From the NCBI GenBank assembly GCA_900489925.1, contig UEHQ01000015.1:1-64000 (forward strand): a stretch of DNA of 64,000 nt, given 5' to 3'. This stretch comes from Hyphomicrobiales bacterium (GTDB lineage Bacteria; Pseudomonadota; Alphaproteobacteria; Rhizobiales; Rhizobiaceae). The notes below the pieces were generated by a model, which did not search any database, was not told the origin of the DNA, and saw only the letters and a list, made by a program, of their open reading frames with translations. Shown in pieces: positions 26,893 through 36,694 of the stretch. The translations under genes and the position numbers were made by a program. Every line of letters starts with the position of its first letter. Positions within the stretch are counted from its first letter, which is position 1.

Positions 26893-29550
26893 ATGAATGT
26901 TGTAGTGGTGGAATCGCCTGCCAAGGCCAAGACGATCAACAAGTATCTCGGCGCGGGATACAAGGTGCTCGCCTCGTTCGGCCATGTGCGCGATCTGCCC
27001 GCCAAGGACGGCTCGGTACTGCCGGACCAGGATTTCGAAATGCTCTGGGAGGTCGATGGCGCCTCGGCCAAGCGGATGAAGGATATCGCGGATGCCGTGA
27101 AGTCCTCCGACGGCCTGTTCCTCGCAACCGACCCTGATCGCGAGGGTGAAGCGATCTCCTGGCACGTGCTCGACATGCTGAACAAGAAGCGCGTCCTGAA
27201 CGGCAAGACGGTCAAGCGTGTGGTGTTCAACGCGATCACCAAGAAGGCCGTTCTCGATGCCATGGCCGAACCCCGCGACATCGACGTGCCGCTGGTCGAC
27301 GCCTATCTGGCACGCCGCGCGCTCGACTATCTCGTCGGCTTCAACCTGTCGCCGGTGCTTTGGCGCAAGCTGCCCGGCGCACGATCCGCCGGACGCGTCC
27401 AGTCGGTGGCGCTTCGCCTCGTCTGCGACCGCGAATCCGAAATCGAGCGCTTCATCTCCGAAGAATACTGGAACCTCTCGGCGCTGTTGAAGACGCCGCG
27501 CGGTGACGAATTCGAAGCGAAACTGGTTGCAGCCAATGGCAAGCGGTTGCAGGCGCGGTCGATCGCGAATGGCGAGGAAGCCGGCAAACTGAAGGCGCTC
27601 CTGGAAGGTGCATCCTACGTCGTCGATACGGTCGAGGCGAAGCCCGTCAAGCGCAACCCGGGACCACCCTTCACAACCTCCACGCTGCAGCAGGCCGCCT
27701 CCTCCAAGCTGGGCTTCTCGGCCTCGCGGACGATGCAGGTCGCCCAGAAGCTCTATGAAGGTTTCGACATCGGCGGCGAAACGGTCGGTCTCATTACCTA
27801 TATGCGTACCGATGGCGTGCAGATGGCGCCTGAAGCGATCGACGCGGCGCGCGGCGCCATCGTCGACCAGTTCGGCCAGCGTTATCTGCCGGAGAAAGCC
27901 CGCTTCTACTCGACCAAGGCGAAGAACGCCCAGGAGGCCCACGAAGCGATCCGCCCAACGGACTTCAACCGTTCGCCGGACAAGGTTCGCCAGTATCTCG
28001 ATGCCGACCAGCTCAAGCTCTACGACCTGATCTGGAAGCGCGGCATCGCCAGCCAGATGGCGTCGGCAGAGATCGAGCGCACCACCGCGGAAATCACCGC
28101 CGACAACAACGGCGAGAAGGCCGGCCTGCGTGCGGTCGGCTCCGTCATCCGTTTCGACGGCTTTATTGCCGCCTACACCGATCAGAAAGAAGACGGCGAG
28201 CAGAGCGACGACGGCGACGACGAGGATGGCCGCCTGCCGGAGATCAATGCGCGCGAGAACCTCGCCAAGCAGAAGATCAATTCGAGCCAGCACTTCACCG
28301 AACCGCCGCCGCGCTATTCCGAAGCTTCGCTCATCAAGAAGATGGAAGAGCTCGGTATCGGTCGTCCTTCCACCTACGCGGCAACGCTCGCAACGCTGCG
28401 CGACCGCGAATATGTGATCATCGACAAGCGCAAGCTGATCCCGCATTCCAAGGGCCGGCTGGTGACGGCTTTCCTGGAAAGCTTCTTCACCAAGTATGTC
28501 GAATACGACTTCACTGCCGATCTTGAAGAGAAGCTCGACCGGATCTCCGCTGGCGAACTGAACTGGAAGCAGGTTCTGCGCGACTTCTGGCAGGATTTCT
28601 TCGCTCAGATCGAGGACACGAAGGAACTTCGCGTTACCAACGTACTCGATTCGCTGAATGAATCGCTGGCGCCCTTGGTATTTCCGAAGCGCGAGGACGG
28701 CAGCGATCCGCGCATCTGCCAGGTTTGCGGAACCGGCAATCTGTCCCTGAAGCTCGGCAAGTACGGCGCCTTCGTCGGCTGCTCGAACTATCCTGAATGC
28801 AATTACACGCGCCAGCTGTCATCCGAAGGTGGCGCAGAAGCCGAAGGCGCAGCGCTGAACGAGCCGAAGGCGCTCGGCACCGATCCGGTGACCGGCGAGG
28901 AACTTACGCTGCGCTCCGGCCGTTTCGGCCCCTACATCCAGCGTGGCGATGGCAAGGATGCCAAGCGCGCCTCGCTGCCGAAGGGCTGGCGGCCGGAAGA
29001 GATCGACTACGAGAAGGCGATGGCGCTCATCTCGTTGCCGCGCGATATCGGCAAGCACCCAGAATCCGGCAAGATGATCTCGTCCGGTATCGGCCGGTAT
29101 GGGCCGTTCCTGTTGCATGACGGTTCCTATGCCAACCTCGAAAGCGTCGAGGACGTCTTCTCGATCGGGCTCAACCGTGCCGTGACCGTGATTGCCGACA
29201 AGGCAAGCAAAGGACCTGCCGGTCGCGGCCGGACTGCTGCGGCAGCGTTGAAGGAACTTGGCGACCATCCGGATGGCGGCGCGATTACCGTGCGCGACGG
29301 CAAGTACGGTCCTTACGTGAACTGGGGCAAGGTCAACGCAACGCTGCCCAAGGGTACGGATCCGCAGGCGCTGACGGTCGAGGAAGCCCTGGTGCTGATC
29401 GCAGCCAAGGCGGGCAAGGCACCTGCAGCCAAGGGTAAGCCGAAGGCCAAGGCGGCATCCGCCGAGGCGAAGGCAACGAAGGCGCCGGCAAAGGCGAAAG
29501 CGACCAAGGCGAAAGCCCCGGCCAAGAAGACGAAGAAGAGCGAAGAGTGA
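26893..29550 (+). CDS. topA: DNA topoisomerase I
   Basis: An 885-residue type IA topoisomerase that relaxes negative supercoils. The Toprim domain begins VVVESPAKAKTINKYLGAGY and has TDPDREGEAISWH. The active-site tyrosine is Tyr303 in ITYMRTDGVQM. One zinc-ribbon unit has CQVCGTG and FVGCSNYPECNYTR. Three C-terminal GRFGPY-type repeats (SGRFGPYIQ, GIGRYGPFLLHD, DGKYGPYVNWG) follow, then a Lys/Ala-rich tail (about 833-885) that probably binds DNA. The rnr gene overlaps its stop. The 256 bases upstream hold only a weak CTTGAC-like element near 26790. Confidence 0.97.
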   Translation: MNVVVVESPAKAKTINKYLGAGYKVLASFGHVRDLPAKDGSVLPDQDFEMLWEVDGASAKRMKDIADAVKSSDGLFLATDPDREGEAISWHVLDMLNKKRVLNGKTVKRVVFNAITKKAVLDAMAEPRDIDVPLVDAYLARRALDYLVGFNLSPVLWRKLPGARSAGRVQSVALRLVCDRESEIERFISEEYWNLSALLKTPRGDEFEAKLVAANGKRLQARSIANGEEAGKLKALLEGASYVVDTVEAKPVKRNPGPPFTTSTLQQAASSKLGFSASRTMQVAQKLYEGFDIGGETVGLITYMRTDGVQMAPEAIDAARGAIVDQFGQRYLPEKARFYSTKAKNAQEAHEAIRPTDFNRSPDKVRQYLDADQLKLYDLIWKRGIASQMASAEIERTTAEITADNNGEKAGLRAVGSVIRFDGFIAAYTDQKEDGEQSDDGDDEDGRLPEINARENLAKQKINSSQHFTEPPPRYSEASLIKKMEELGIGRPSTYAATLATLRDREYVIIDKRKLIPHSKGRLVTAFLESFFTKYVEYDFTADLEEKLDRISAGELNWKQVLRDFWQDFFAQIEDTKELRVTNVLDSLNESLAPLVFPKREDGSDPRICQVCGTGNLSLKLGKYGAFVGCSNYPECNYTRQLSSEGGAEAEGAALNEPKALGTDPVTGEELTLRSGRFGPYIQRGDGKDAKRASLPKGWRPEEIDYEKAMALISLPRDIGKHPESGKMISSGIGRYGPFLLHDGSYANLESVEDVFSIGLNRAVTVIADKASKGPAGRGRTAAAALKELGDHPDGGAITVRDGKYGPYVNWGKVNATLPKGTDPQALTVEEALVLIAAKAGKAPAAKGKPKAKAASAEAKATKAPAKAKATKAKAPAKKTKKSEE

Positions 29551-31913
29551 GCAGAATTCCGCGCGACAACATGAAGGGCAAGCGTCCGAGCAAGGCCGGC
29601 CGTGCCAGTGCCGAGCCGTCTGTCGCGCCGCTCAACATCCAGCATGGAGCGCTTCCTTCGCGCGAAGTGATCCTGCGCTTTATCGCCGATCATCCGCAAA
29701 AGGCCTCCAAGCGCGAGCTTGCCAAGGCATTTGGCCTGAAGGGTGATAGCCGCGTGGAGCTCAAGCAGCTACTGCGCGAGCTCGAGCAGGAGGGGATGCT
29801 TCAGAAGACGCGCAAGTCCCTCATCCGCCCTGGCGCGCTGCCGCCGGTGACGGTGCTGGATATCACGACACGCGACAAGGACGGCGAACTGATCGGCCGA
29901 CCGGCTGAATGGCCGGAGGAAATGGGTGTCGCACCCGCGGTCGCTATTCGACAGTCGACCTCTCCTGCGGGTCGCAATGGCAAGGGCAAGGCGCCTGTGG
30001 CCGGCATGGGCGACCGCATTCTTGCAAAGATCTTTCCTGCCGCCGATCGCGGTGGTCCGGCCTATACCGCACGGATCATCAAGGTCCTCGACAAGCGTCG
30101 TGGTGCGCTGCTCGGCGTGTTCAAGGACGCGCCCGGCGGTGGCGGACGCCTGCTGCCGATCGAACGGCGTGGCGAGGAAATGCTGATCGATCCCGATTAC
30201 AAGGGCGAGGCCAAGGACGGCGATCTGGTCGAGGTCGAGGTCGCGCGCCTCGGCCGTTTCGGATTGCCGCGTGCCAAGGTGCTTTCGATCGTCGGTTCTG
30301 TTGCCTCGGAGAAGGCGATCTCAATGATCGCAATTCACGCCCACGGCATTCCTTATATCTTTCCGCCGGCCGTTGTCGCCGAAGCGGACGACGCCAAGCC
30401 GGCGACCATGTCGCATCGCGAGGACTGGCGCAGCGTGCCGCTGATCACCATCGATCCGGCCGACGCCAAGGACCACGACGATGCCGTGTATGCGGAACTC
30501 GATCCCTCGCCCGATAACGAAGGCGGCGTGATCGTTACGGTGGCCATCGCCGACGTCTCTTATTATGTCCGGCCGAACTCACCGCTGGATCGCGAAGCGC
30601 TGAAGCGCGGCAACTCCGTCTATTTCCCGGATCGGGTCGTGCCGATGCTGCCGGAGCGGATTTCGAACGATCTGTGCTCGCTGCGAGAGGCCCAGGATCG
30701 ACCGGCGCTTGCAGTGCGCATGGTCTTCTCGAAAGAAGGTCGCAAGGCCAGCCACACCTTCCATCGCGTGATGATGAAGAGCGCGGCGAAACTCTCCTAC
30801 CAGCAAGCACAGGCGGCGATCGACGGTAATCCCGACGACAAGACCGGTCCGATGCTCGAACCGATCCTGAAGCCGCTCTGGCACGCTTATGCGGTGATGA
30901 CCCGCGGTCGCGAGCGGCGCCAGCCGCTCGAGCTCGACATGCCGGAACGCAAGATCCTGCTCAAGCCCGACGGCACCGTGGACCGGGTTTTCGTGCCGCC
31001 GCGGCTCGATGCGCACAAGCTGATCGAAGAGATGATGATCCAGGCGAACGTTTCGGCCGCCGAAACCCTGGAGAAGAAGAAACAGCTTCTCATCTACCGC
31101 ATTCACGATGGCCCGACGCTGGCAAAGCAGGAAGTGCTGCGCGAATTCCTGGCAACGCTTGGCATTTCGCTACCGAAGGGCGGCAATATGCGCGCCAACA
31201 ATTTCAACATGATCCTCGCCAAGGCAGACGACACGCCGCATCAGACGATGGTCAACGAAATGGTGCTGCGCTCGCAGAGCCAGGCGATCTACAGCCCCGA
31301 GAATATCGGCCATTTCGGCCTGAACCTGATGAAGTACGCGCACTTCACCTCGCCGATCCGGCGCTATGCCGATCTGATCGTGCACCGCGCGCTGGTCGGT
31401 TCGCTCGGCTTCGGCGAAGGCGGCATCACGCCGGACGAGGAAGCCGCGCTGGACGATATCGCCGCCGAAATCTCGACTTTCGAGCGCCGCGCCATGGCAG
31501 CCGAGCGCGAGACCGTGGACCGGCTCATTGCACACCACCTTGCCGGCCGCGTCGGCGAGGAGTTCGAAGGGCGCATAGGAGGCGTGACGAAATCGGGACT
31601 ATTTGTCGCCCTGCCGGACTATGGAGCGGACGGCTTCATTCCTATATCTACGCTCGGAACGGACTACTTCATCTATGATGAGGCGCATCAGGCGCTATCT
31701 GGCGAGAAAACCGGTCTCGGATATCGCTTGGGGGATAGCGTTACGGTGAAACTTGCGGAAGCCATTCCGCTCGCCGGTGCACTTCGTTTCGAGATGATCA
31801 GCGAAGGGCGGAAGATGCCTACCGCTGTGCGTTCGTTCCACAAGGCGGGCCGACGCGACGCGCACAACGCGCGGAAGAAGGCCGGAACAAGACCCCCGAG
31901 AGGGCGGCGATAG
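29547..31913 (+). CDS. rnr: Ribonuclease R
   Basis: A 788-residue 3'-5' exoribonuclease that degrades structured RNA. An N-terminal winged-helix/cold-shock region is followed by the RNB catalytic domain with TIDPADAKDHDDAVYAELD (metal Asp cluster), HFTSPIRRYADLIVHRAL and a C-terminal S1 domain (EEFEGRIGGVTKSGLFVALP). The tail is basic. The start GTG at 29547 overlaps the topA stop by four bases (GTGA); ATG 29571 is an alternative. The topA-rnr coupling is typical for alphaproteobacteria. Confidence 0.95.
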   Translation: MSRIPRDNMKGKRPSKAGRASAEPSVAPLNIQHGALPSREVILRFIADHPQKASKRELAKAFGLKGDSRVELKQLLRELEQEGMLQKTRKSLIRPGALPPVTVLDITTRDKDGELIGRPAEWPEEMGVAPAVAIRQSTSPAGRNGKGKAPVAGMGDRILAKIFPAADRGGPAYTARIIKVLDKRRGALLGVFKDAPGGGGRLLPIERRGEEMLIDPDYKGEAKDGDLVEVEVARLGRFGLPRAKVLSIVGSVASEKAISMIAIHAHGIPYIFPPAVVAEADDAKPATMSHREDWRSVPLITIDPADAKDHDDAVYAELDPSPDNEGGVIVTVAIADVSYYVRPNSPLDREALKRGNSVYFPDRVVPMLPERISNDLCSLREAQDRPALAVRMVFSKEGRKASHTFHRVMMKSAAKLSYQQAQAAIDGNPDDKTGPMLEPILKPLWHAYAVMTRGRERRQPLELDMPERKILLKPDGTVDRVFVPPRLDAHKLIEEMMIQANVSAAETLEKKKQLLIYRIHDGPTLAKQEVLREFLATLGISLPKGGNMRANNFNMILAKADDTPHQTMVNEMVLRSQSQAIYSPENIGHFGLNLMKYAHFTSPIRRYADLIVHRALVGSLGFGEGGITPDEEAALDDIAAEISTFERRAMAAERETVDRLIAHHLAGRVGEEFEGRIGGVTKSGLFVALPDYGADGFIPISTLGTDYFIYDEAHQALSGEKTGLGYRLGDSVTVKLAEAIPLAGALRFEMISEGRKMPTAVRSFHKAGRRDAHNARKKAGTRPPRGRR

Positions 31914-31945
31914 GCGTTGTAGGGACGCCAGAAAAGGAAACGACG

Positions 31946-32401
31946 ATGACGACCACTTCAAGCGAGCAGACCATCCGTTACGGAGGAAGCGAAGAGGTGG
32001 AACGTCCGGTCGGTCGCTCCATCATGCGCGGCATGCTCAATCGTTGTCCGGCTTGCGGCAGCGGGAAGCTCTTCAGGAATTTCCTGAAGCCGGTGGATGA
32101 TTGCGCCGCCTGCGGCGAAGCCATGCATCACCATCGTTCCGACGACCTGCCGCCGTACCTTACGATCGTGGTGATCGGCCACATCATCATCGGCGGCTAC
32201 ATGATGACCGACATGGTCTGGCCGATGCCGCTGTGGCTTACCTTTGCGATCTGGACGCCGATAACGCTGATTGCGGCGCTGCTGGTCATCCAGCCGATCA
32301 AGGGTGGCGTCATCGGTCTGCAGTGGGCGCTCAAGATGCACGGTTTTGGCGGCCATGGCGACGATCACGATCAGTACGAGATTCCCGGCCGCCGTCGCTA
32401 G
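31946..32401 (+). CDS. DUF983 family zinc-ribbon membrane protein
   Basis: A 151-residue inner-membrane protein. A cytosolic zinc ribbon (CPACGSGKLF... CAACGEAMHHH, about residues 34-60) precedes two hydrophobic helices (LTIVVIGHIIIGGYMMTDMV and LTFAIWTPITLIAALLVIQP). The C terminus is His/Asp-rich (GGHGDDHDQYE). DUF983 is widespread next to rnr in rhizobia; function is unknown. Start chosen after the AAGGAAACG ribosome site. Confidence 0.9.
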   Translation: MTTTSSEQTIRYGGSEEVERPVGRSIMRGMLNRCPACGSGKLFRNFLKPVDDCAACGEAMHHHRSDDLPPYLTIVVIGHIIIGGYMMTDMVWPMPLWLTFAIWTPITLIAALLVIQPIKGGVIGLQWALKMHGFGGHGDDHDQYEIPGRRR

Positions 32402-32431
32402 GCGGCTACATTCACCATCACGACACATTTG

Positions 32432-32464
32432 ACGTGTAGCAGCGCCGCGTGCGCTGCTACACGT
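32432..32464 (+). terminator. Perfect 14-bp hairpin after the DUF983 gene
   Basis: Arms 32432-32445 (ACGTGTAGCAGCGC) and 32451-32464 pair perfectly around CGCGT. The stem starts 30 bases after the DUF983 stop. There is only GTTTGTG behind it, not a clean T tract, so it may act as a terminator or as a stable 3' end. Confidence 0.6.
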
Positions 32465-32655
32465 GTTTGTGGCGCCAAAATCATGTGCGCCCAATGGTAA
32501 GCTTTTCTTGACGAATCCTGTCCCACATCAATCAGCTTATTGCGGCAGGCGCGGTTCATCTTGTAAAGCACAGCCGTCACTTGGATTTGGTGCTGTTGTG
32601 CCTTTCTATGTGTTCGCGGCACGCGATTCCCTGCAGTGGTTCTAAGGATGGCTTT

Positions 32656-33840
32656 ATGTCTCAGCCGCGAAACGGCACACCGGGCGATGTTGAGGAAATC
32701 CATTGGCCTTCACTGGTGGCTGCCATTTCGTCGATCTCCGCTGTCGGAATCGCTATCGGCCTCGGCCTTCCGCTCCTCAGCATCATTCTCGAGAAGCGCG
32801 GCGTCCCGTCGACTCTAATCGGCCTGAACACGGCAATGGCCGGCATTGCCGCCATGGTGGCCGCGCCGATCACGACGAAGCTCGCGCACAAGTTCGGCGT
32901 TGCTCCCACGATGCTCTGGGCTGTGGTGCTTTCTGCGCTCAGCGCCGTCGGCTTCTTCTATGCCGAGCAATTCTGGATGTGGTTCCCACTGCGCTTCGCT
33001 TTCCACGGCGCGACGACGACGCTGTTCATTCTCTCGGAATTCTGGATCAACGCCGCGTCCCCTCCCTCGAAGCGCGGATTCGTTCTCGGCATCTACGCCA
33101 CCGTGCTTTCGCTCGGCTTTGCTGCCGGGCCGTTGCTGTTCTCCATTGTCGGCAGTGAAGGCATCATTCCTTTCGGCGTCGGCGCCTGCGCCATCCTGCT
33201 CGCGGCGGTGCCTATCTTCATCGCACGCCACGAGAGCCCGGTTCTGGAGGAGAAGCCAGAGCTGCATTTCATGCGGTATATTTTCCTGGTCCCGAGTGCC
33301 ACCGCTGCGGTCTTCATCTTTGGCGCGGTCGAGGCCGGCGGCCTTGCCCTGTTCCCGATCTATGCCGTCAGGGCATCCTTTACCGAATCGCAAGCGGCCC
33401 TGCTGCTGACAGTCATGGGCATCGGCAACATGATCTTTCAGATACCGGTCGGTCTGCTCTCCGACCGGATGAAGGACAAACGCCCCCTGCTCGCCGGCAT
33501 GGCTTTCATGGGCCTGATCGGCTCGCTGATGCTGCCGCTCCTGTCCCACAGCTGGGCCTTGATGGCTGCGGTGCTGCTTTTCTGGGGCGGCTGCGTTGCC
33601 GGTCTCTATACGGTCGGCCTCAGCCATCTGGGCTCCCGCCTGACGGGATCGGACCTTGCGGCGGCCAATGCGGCGTTCGTCTTCTGCTACGCTGTTGGCA
33701 CCGTTGCCGGTCCCCAGGTCATCGGCGCGGCGATCGACGTCGCCGGCAACAACGGATTTGCCTGGGCAATTGCCGCTTTCTTCGGCCTTTATGCCCTGCT
33801 TTCCGCCGTAAGGCTGCTTTTCATTAGAAAGCGGGCTTGA
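32656..33840 (+). CDS. MFS transporter
   Basis: A 394-residue major facilitator superfamily protein of the inner membrane with the expected twelve hydrophobic segments. The loop 2-3 region has [20 protein letters not shown], and the central loop is short ([15 protein letters not shown]). Loop 8-9 has [19 protein letters not shown], the repeat of the family signature. The start at 32656 follows AAGGATG; the frame is open from 32581. Rhizobial relatives stand in the same place before rpmG. The substrate is unknown; drug or metabolite export is the usual guess. Confidence 0.88.
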   Translation: MSQPRNGTPGDVEEIHWPSLVAAISSISAVGIAIGLGLPLLSIILEKRGVPSTLIGLNTAMAGIAAMVAAPITTKLAHKFGVAPTMLWAVVLSALSAVGFFYAEQFWMWFPLRFAFHGATTTLFILSEFWINAASPPSKRGFVLGIYATVLSLGFAAGPLLFSIVGSEGIIPFGVGACAILLAAVPIFIARHESPVLEEKPELHFMRYIFLVPSATAAVFIFGAVEAGGLALFPIYAVRASFTESQAALLLTVMGIGNMIFQIPVGLLSDRMKDKRPLLAGMAFMGLIGSLMLPLLSHSWALMAAVLLFWGGCVAGLYTVGLSHLGSRLTGSDLAAANAAFVFCYAVGTVAGPQVIGAAIDVAGNNGFAWAIAAFFGLYALLSAVRLLFIRKRA

Positions 33841-33864
33841 CTTTTCGGGCTGGATTCGTAGTTT
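33836..33864 (+). promoter_or_regulatory. Likely rpmG promoter
   Basis: CTTGAC at 33836-33841 overlaps the MFS stop codon, followed by 17 bases and TAGTTT at 33859-33864. This would start the rpmG transcript near 33871, about 60 bases before its ATG. Confidence 0.5.
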
Positions 33865-33932
33865 CGCGCCAGAATTTGCCGTGGAGCCATCCGGCCTTCC
33901 ACGGCTTTCATTTTATTAAAGGCAGGACGACC

Positions 33933-34100
33933 ATGGCCAAGGCTACAACAATCAAGATCAAGCTGCTGTCGACAGCCGACACCGGTTTCTTCTACGTCAC
34001 GACGAAGAACAGCCGTACGATGACGGACAAAATGACGAAGACGAAGTACGACCCGGTTGCTAAGAAGCACGTCGAGTTCAAGGAAACCAAGATCAAGTAA
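33933..34100 (+). CDS. rpmG: 50S ribosomal protein L33
   Basis: A 55-residue ribosomal protein starting [20 protein letters not shown], with [20 protein letters not shown] and the end [12 protein letters not shown]. It is the cysteine-free type (no zinc-binding CxxC). AGGACG precedes the ATG. An intrinsic terminator follows at 34122-34157, and a promoter overlaps the MFS stop, so it is a monocistronic unit. Confidence 0.97.
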   Translation: MAKATTIKIKLLSTADTGFFYVTTKNSRTMTDKMTKTKYDPVAKKHVEFKETKIK

Positions 34101-34121
34101 TCACTTGATCTAGCGGTTCGT

Positions 34122-34157
34122 AAAAAGCGCGCGCCAATCGGCTGCGCGCTTTTTTAT
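34122..34157. terminator. Terminator of rpmG, bidirectional
   Basis: AAAAAGCGCGC (34122-34132) pairs with GCGCGCTTTTT (34144-34154) and the T run continues to 34155. The A tract on the left gives a T tract on the other strand, so it could also end a minus-strand RNA from the structured region to the right. Confidence 0.85.
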
Positions 34158-34200
34158 TGCCTGAGATCCGGCGAGCCTCCAGAGAGCCGCAGAAACAGAA

Positions 34201-34384
34201 ACGCCGTCCTTCCCGTTTCTACGGAAAGGACGGCGTGTTCATGAAAGGGGGTCGGCCAGCAAGCAACGCGGCACGAGGAACCGCGGAATGTTGCATACCA
34301 GCCGACCGACCCCACGACCCAGGAGATGCGGCGGACCTGAGCATCATGGGGTATCGACAACTCCCGTAGGAGTGTTTTTCTCTT
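34201..34384 (+). ncRNA. Candidate structured small RNA with three hairpins
   Basis: Hairpin 1 pairs 34201-34211 with 34226-34236 perfectly (11 bp), and CCGT/ACGG inside. Hairpin 2 is nested: GGTCGGC 34250-34256 with GCCGACC 34301-34307, GCAAC 34263-34267 with GTTGC 34290-34294, and GCGG 34268-34271 with CCGC 34281-34284 around a nine-base loop. Hairpin 3 (ACTCC 34360-34364 with GGAGT 34369-34373) is followed by GTTTTTCTCTT and looks like an intrinsic terminator. The 5' end is not located. No ribosome site or recognisable protein fits. The opposite strand is not excluded, since the rpmG terminator could end it. I cannot assign it to a named family; 6S, RNase P, SRP and tmRNA motifs are not seen. 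Confidence 0.55.
34360..34380 (+). terminator. Intrinsic terminator of the candidate sRNA
   Basis: A five-bp GC-containing stem (ACTCC/GGAGT, loop CGTA) is followed at once by GTTTTT. It is 260 bases beyond rpmG, which already has its own terminator, so it points to a separate transcript. Confidence 0.6.
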
Positions 34385-34802
34385 ATGAGCCGATAATTTG
34401 CGCGAAAATGAAAGAAAATCAACAAATTCTTAATGGTTAGAATTCTCAGATTGATTTCATGGTTAAAAGTCCGGATTTGGAACAGCTTATAACGCGAAGA
34501 ATCATCTCTTTTGGCAAGAATAGGCACGAATACGGCGGAGCTCTCCGCAAGTATAGTCCAATAGCATTAGCAGCCTCGGCCTCCTAAAGTCTGGTGATTA
34601 CCGAAGCTCCGGAGTATCCCCGGGAAATGCGACGATTATTCACATTCCCCTCACCGCATGGCAAATACCTCCGGCGGGCCATTTCTGTGGCGCGAAAGCT
34701 TAAATCCGGAACTTACGTGGTTCTATTTTGACGGAACGCGTTGCGACGCCCTATGGGCGCCCATCCATTTACCTGTGGATTGTCGTGGAGAAGCGAGAAG
34801 GC
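34385..34802. other. Gene-free, AT-richer intergenic region before pleD end
   Basis: This 418-base stretch between the RNA candidate and the 3' end of pleD has no convincing coding frame, ribosome site or strong repeat. A 77-codon frame at 34658 lacks a ribosome site and family features. The left part (34385-34520) is AT-rich and could hold a minus-strand promoter for the structured RNA. Confidence 0.4.
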
Positions 34803-36173
34803 TCAGGCAGCCGCGACGACGCGATTGCGTCCGCCGTTCTTGGCTTCATAGAGCGCCTGGTCGGCTTGCTTCATCAACTGTCCCGGCGTGAGCACCGATG
34901 TGCCGCGCGATGATATCCCGAAGGAAGCAGTGACCTCCAGCGCATGGCCGGAGGACTTCAGCAAGAATGGCGCCGTCTCGATGGCAAGGCGAAGCCGCTC
35001 GGCGACCACCGCGGCGACTTCGGGCGCCGTATCCGGCATGACGACAACGAACTCCTCGCCACCGTAGCGGCAGGCGAGATCGGCGCCGCGAACCGTGGAG
35101 CGAATACGGTTGGCAAACTCCCTGAGGACGTCATCGCCGGCATCGTGACCGTATGTGTCGTTGACGTCCTTGAAGCGATCGATGTCGCTGATCAACACCG
35201 ACAGCGGCCGGCCTCTGGCCATCGAACGGTTGAACAAGGTGCTCATGTGGTTGTCGAGATAGCGACGGTTGCTGAGCCCTGTCAGCGGATCCGTCACCGC
35301 AAGCTCGATGGTCTGCTTCAGACCGGCACGCAGGCGATCGTTATAATGCTTGCGCCGCAACTGTGTCAGGCAACGGGCGACGAGTTCGTTCGGATCCAGC
35401 GGCCGCACGATGTAGTCGTTCACGCCGAGGTCGAGGGCACGCGTGGCCATTTCGTCGTCGCCCTGCTCCGTGATGATCAGGATCGGCAGGAAGCGCGTGC
35501 GTTCGAGAGAGCGGAGCTGCGAGCACAGACGCAGCGGATCATAATCATCGAGATTGGCGTTGACGATCACCAGGTCGAAGGCGTTCTCGGTTGCCTCGAA
35601 GATCGCCGCCTGGGCATCCGAGATCGCGAAGACGTCGGCAACAGGCTTCAATGCCCTGATGATGCGCTCCTGCGAATTGGCCCGGCCATCGACCAGCATC
35701 ACCTGGGCCGTCTCCTCGCCGCGCCCGTCGGCGCCCCTGAGCAGATCGTCGATGCCCATCATGTGGGCTGTCTCGGCGCGAATGCGCAGCTCGTCGCTCA
35801 AGGTCTTGAGACGTAGCAAGCTTTTCACGCGGGCGATCAGCTGGAGATCGTTGACGGGCTTGGTCAGAAAGTCATCGGCACCGGCCTTGAGGCCACGAAC
35901 GCGGTCGGTCGGCTGATCGAGTGCAGTGACCATGACCACGGGAATATGCGCCGTCTTCACATTGGACTTCAGGCGCTCGCAAACTTCAAAGCCGTCCATT
36001 CCAGGCATCATGATATCGAGAAGCACGAGATCGACCTGGTTCCGCTCGCAAATCGCCAGAGCCTGATATCCGTCCGAGGCCGTCAGCACATCGAAATATT
36101 CGGCGACCAGCCGCGCTTCGAGCAGCTTCACATTCGCCGGGATATCATCAACCACCAGGATTCGCGCAGTCAT
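34803..36173 (-). CDS. pleD: Diguanylate cyclase response regulator PleD
   Basis: A 456-residue REC-REC-GGDEF protein that makes cyclic di-GMP on phosphorylation and drives cell-pole development. REC1 has the phospho-acceptor Asp53 (LVLLDIMMPGMDG). REC2 has Asn where the acceptor would be (LVIVNANLDDYD), so it is the dimerisation adaptor. The cyclase has GGEEF at residues 371-375 and the inhibitory RxxD site at 362-365 (RGAD), so both activity and product feedback are expected. It follows divK by 18 bases in one operon. Confidence 0.96.
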   Translation of the reverse strand: MTARILVVDDIPANVKLLEARLVAEYFDVLTASDGYQALAICERNQVDLVLLDIMMPGMDGFEVCERLKSNVKTAHIPVVMVTALDQPTDRVRGLKAGADDFLTKPVNDLQLIARVKSLLRLKTLSDELRIRAETAHMMGIDDLLRGADGRGEETAQVMLVDGRANSQERIIRALKPVADVFAISDAQAAIFEATENAFDLVIVNANLDDYDPLRLCSQLRSLERTRFLPILIITEQGDDEMATRALDLGVNDYIVRPLDPNELVARCLTQLRRKHYNDRLRAGLKQTIELAVTDPLTGLSNRRYLDNHMSTLFNRSMARGRPLSVLISDIDRFKDVNDTYGHDAGDDVLREFANRIRSTVRGADLACRYGGEEFVVVMPDTAPEVAAVVAERLRLAIETAPFLLKSSGHALEVTASFGISSRGTSVLTPGQLMKQADQALYEAKNGGRNRVVAAA

Positions 36174-36191
36174 GGGCTTCTTTCCGATGCG

Positions 36192-36563
36192 TCAGGCATC
36201 CCCAAGGTATGTCTTGATCGTTTCGATGAACTTGGGAACGGAGATGGGCTTGGAGACATATGCCTCGCAGCCGCCCTGCCTGATACGCTCCTCGTCGCCC
36301 TTCATCGCAAAAGCGGTCACGGCGATGACTGGAATCACATGCAGCTCGTCGTCTTCCTTCAGCCACTTGGTGACCTCGAGGCCCGAGACTTCCGGCAACT
36401 GGATATCCATGAGGATCAGATCGGGGCGATACTTGCGGGCAAGTTCCAGCGCTTCCATCCCGTTGCGGGTCTGAATCGTCGTGTAGCCGGACGCCTCGAT
36501 GAGGTCGCGAAAGAGCTTCATGTTGAGCTCGTTATCTTCTACAATCATCACCTGCTTGGGCAT
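36192..36563 (-). CDS. divK: Single-domain response regulator DivK
   Basis: A 123-residue stand-alone receiver domain. The acceptor is Asp53 in [19 protein letters not shown], with acidic residues at 9-10 (VED) and the conserved Lys in VSKPIS. DivK relays polar cell-fate signals from PleC and DivJ to control CtrA. The start at 36563 ([11 protein letters not shown]) has AGGA upstream; the frame is open to 36626. It leads the divK-pleD unit, as in Caulobacter and rhizobia. Confidence 0.96.
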   Translation of the reverse strand: MPKQVMIVEDNELNMKLFRDLIEASGYTTIQTRNGMEALELARKYRPDLILMDIQLPEVSGLEVTKWLKEDDELHVIPVIAVTAFAMKGDEERIRQGGCEAYVSKPISVPKFIETIKTYLGDA

Positions 36564-36694
36564 GACACGCGTCCTAAGTCCGTTCTGGCAACCGTTCAGC
36601 CGCATAAGTATGACATGCGAACGCACGGACCCATGAAACCGATGGCTGAATGTTATCGGTATTTGGTTGAAAAATAGGTAATTTAGCCCGAGAA

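Noticed and set aside
26851..28446. 531-codon open frame on the minus strand opposite topA
   Set aside because: Shadow frame; topA has all catalytic motifs in the sense frame.
34157..34369. 70-codon plus-strand frame in the structured region
   Set aside because: No ribosome site, no protein-like pattern, and it coincides with the hairpins. RNA is the better reading.
34658..34891. 77-codon plus-strand frame before pleD
   Set aside because: No ribosome site and its end overlaps pleD antisense; no family features.
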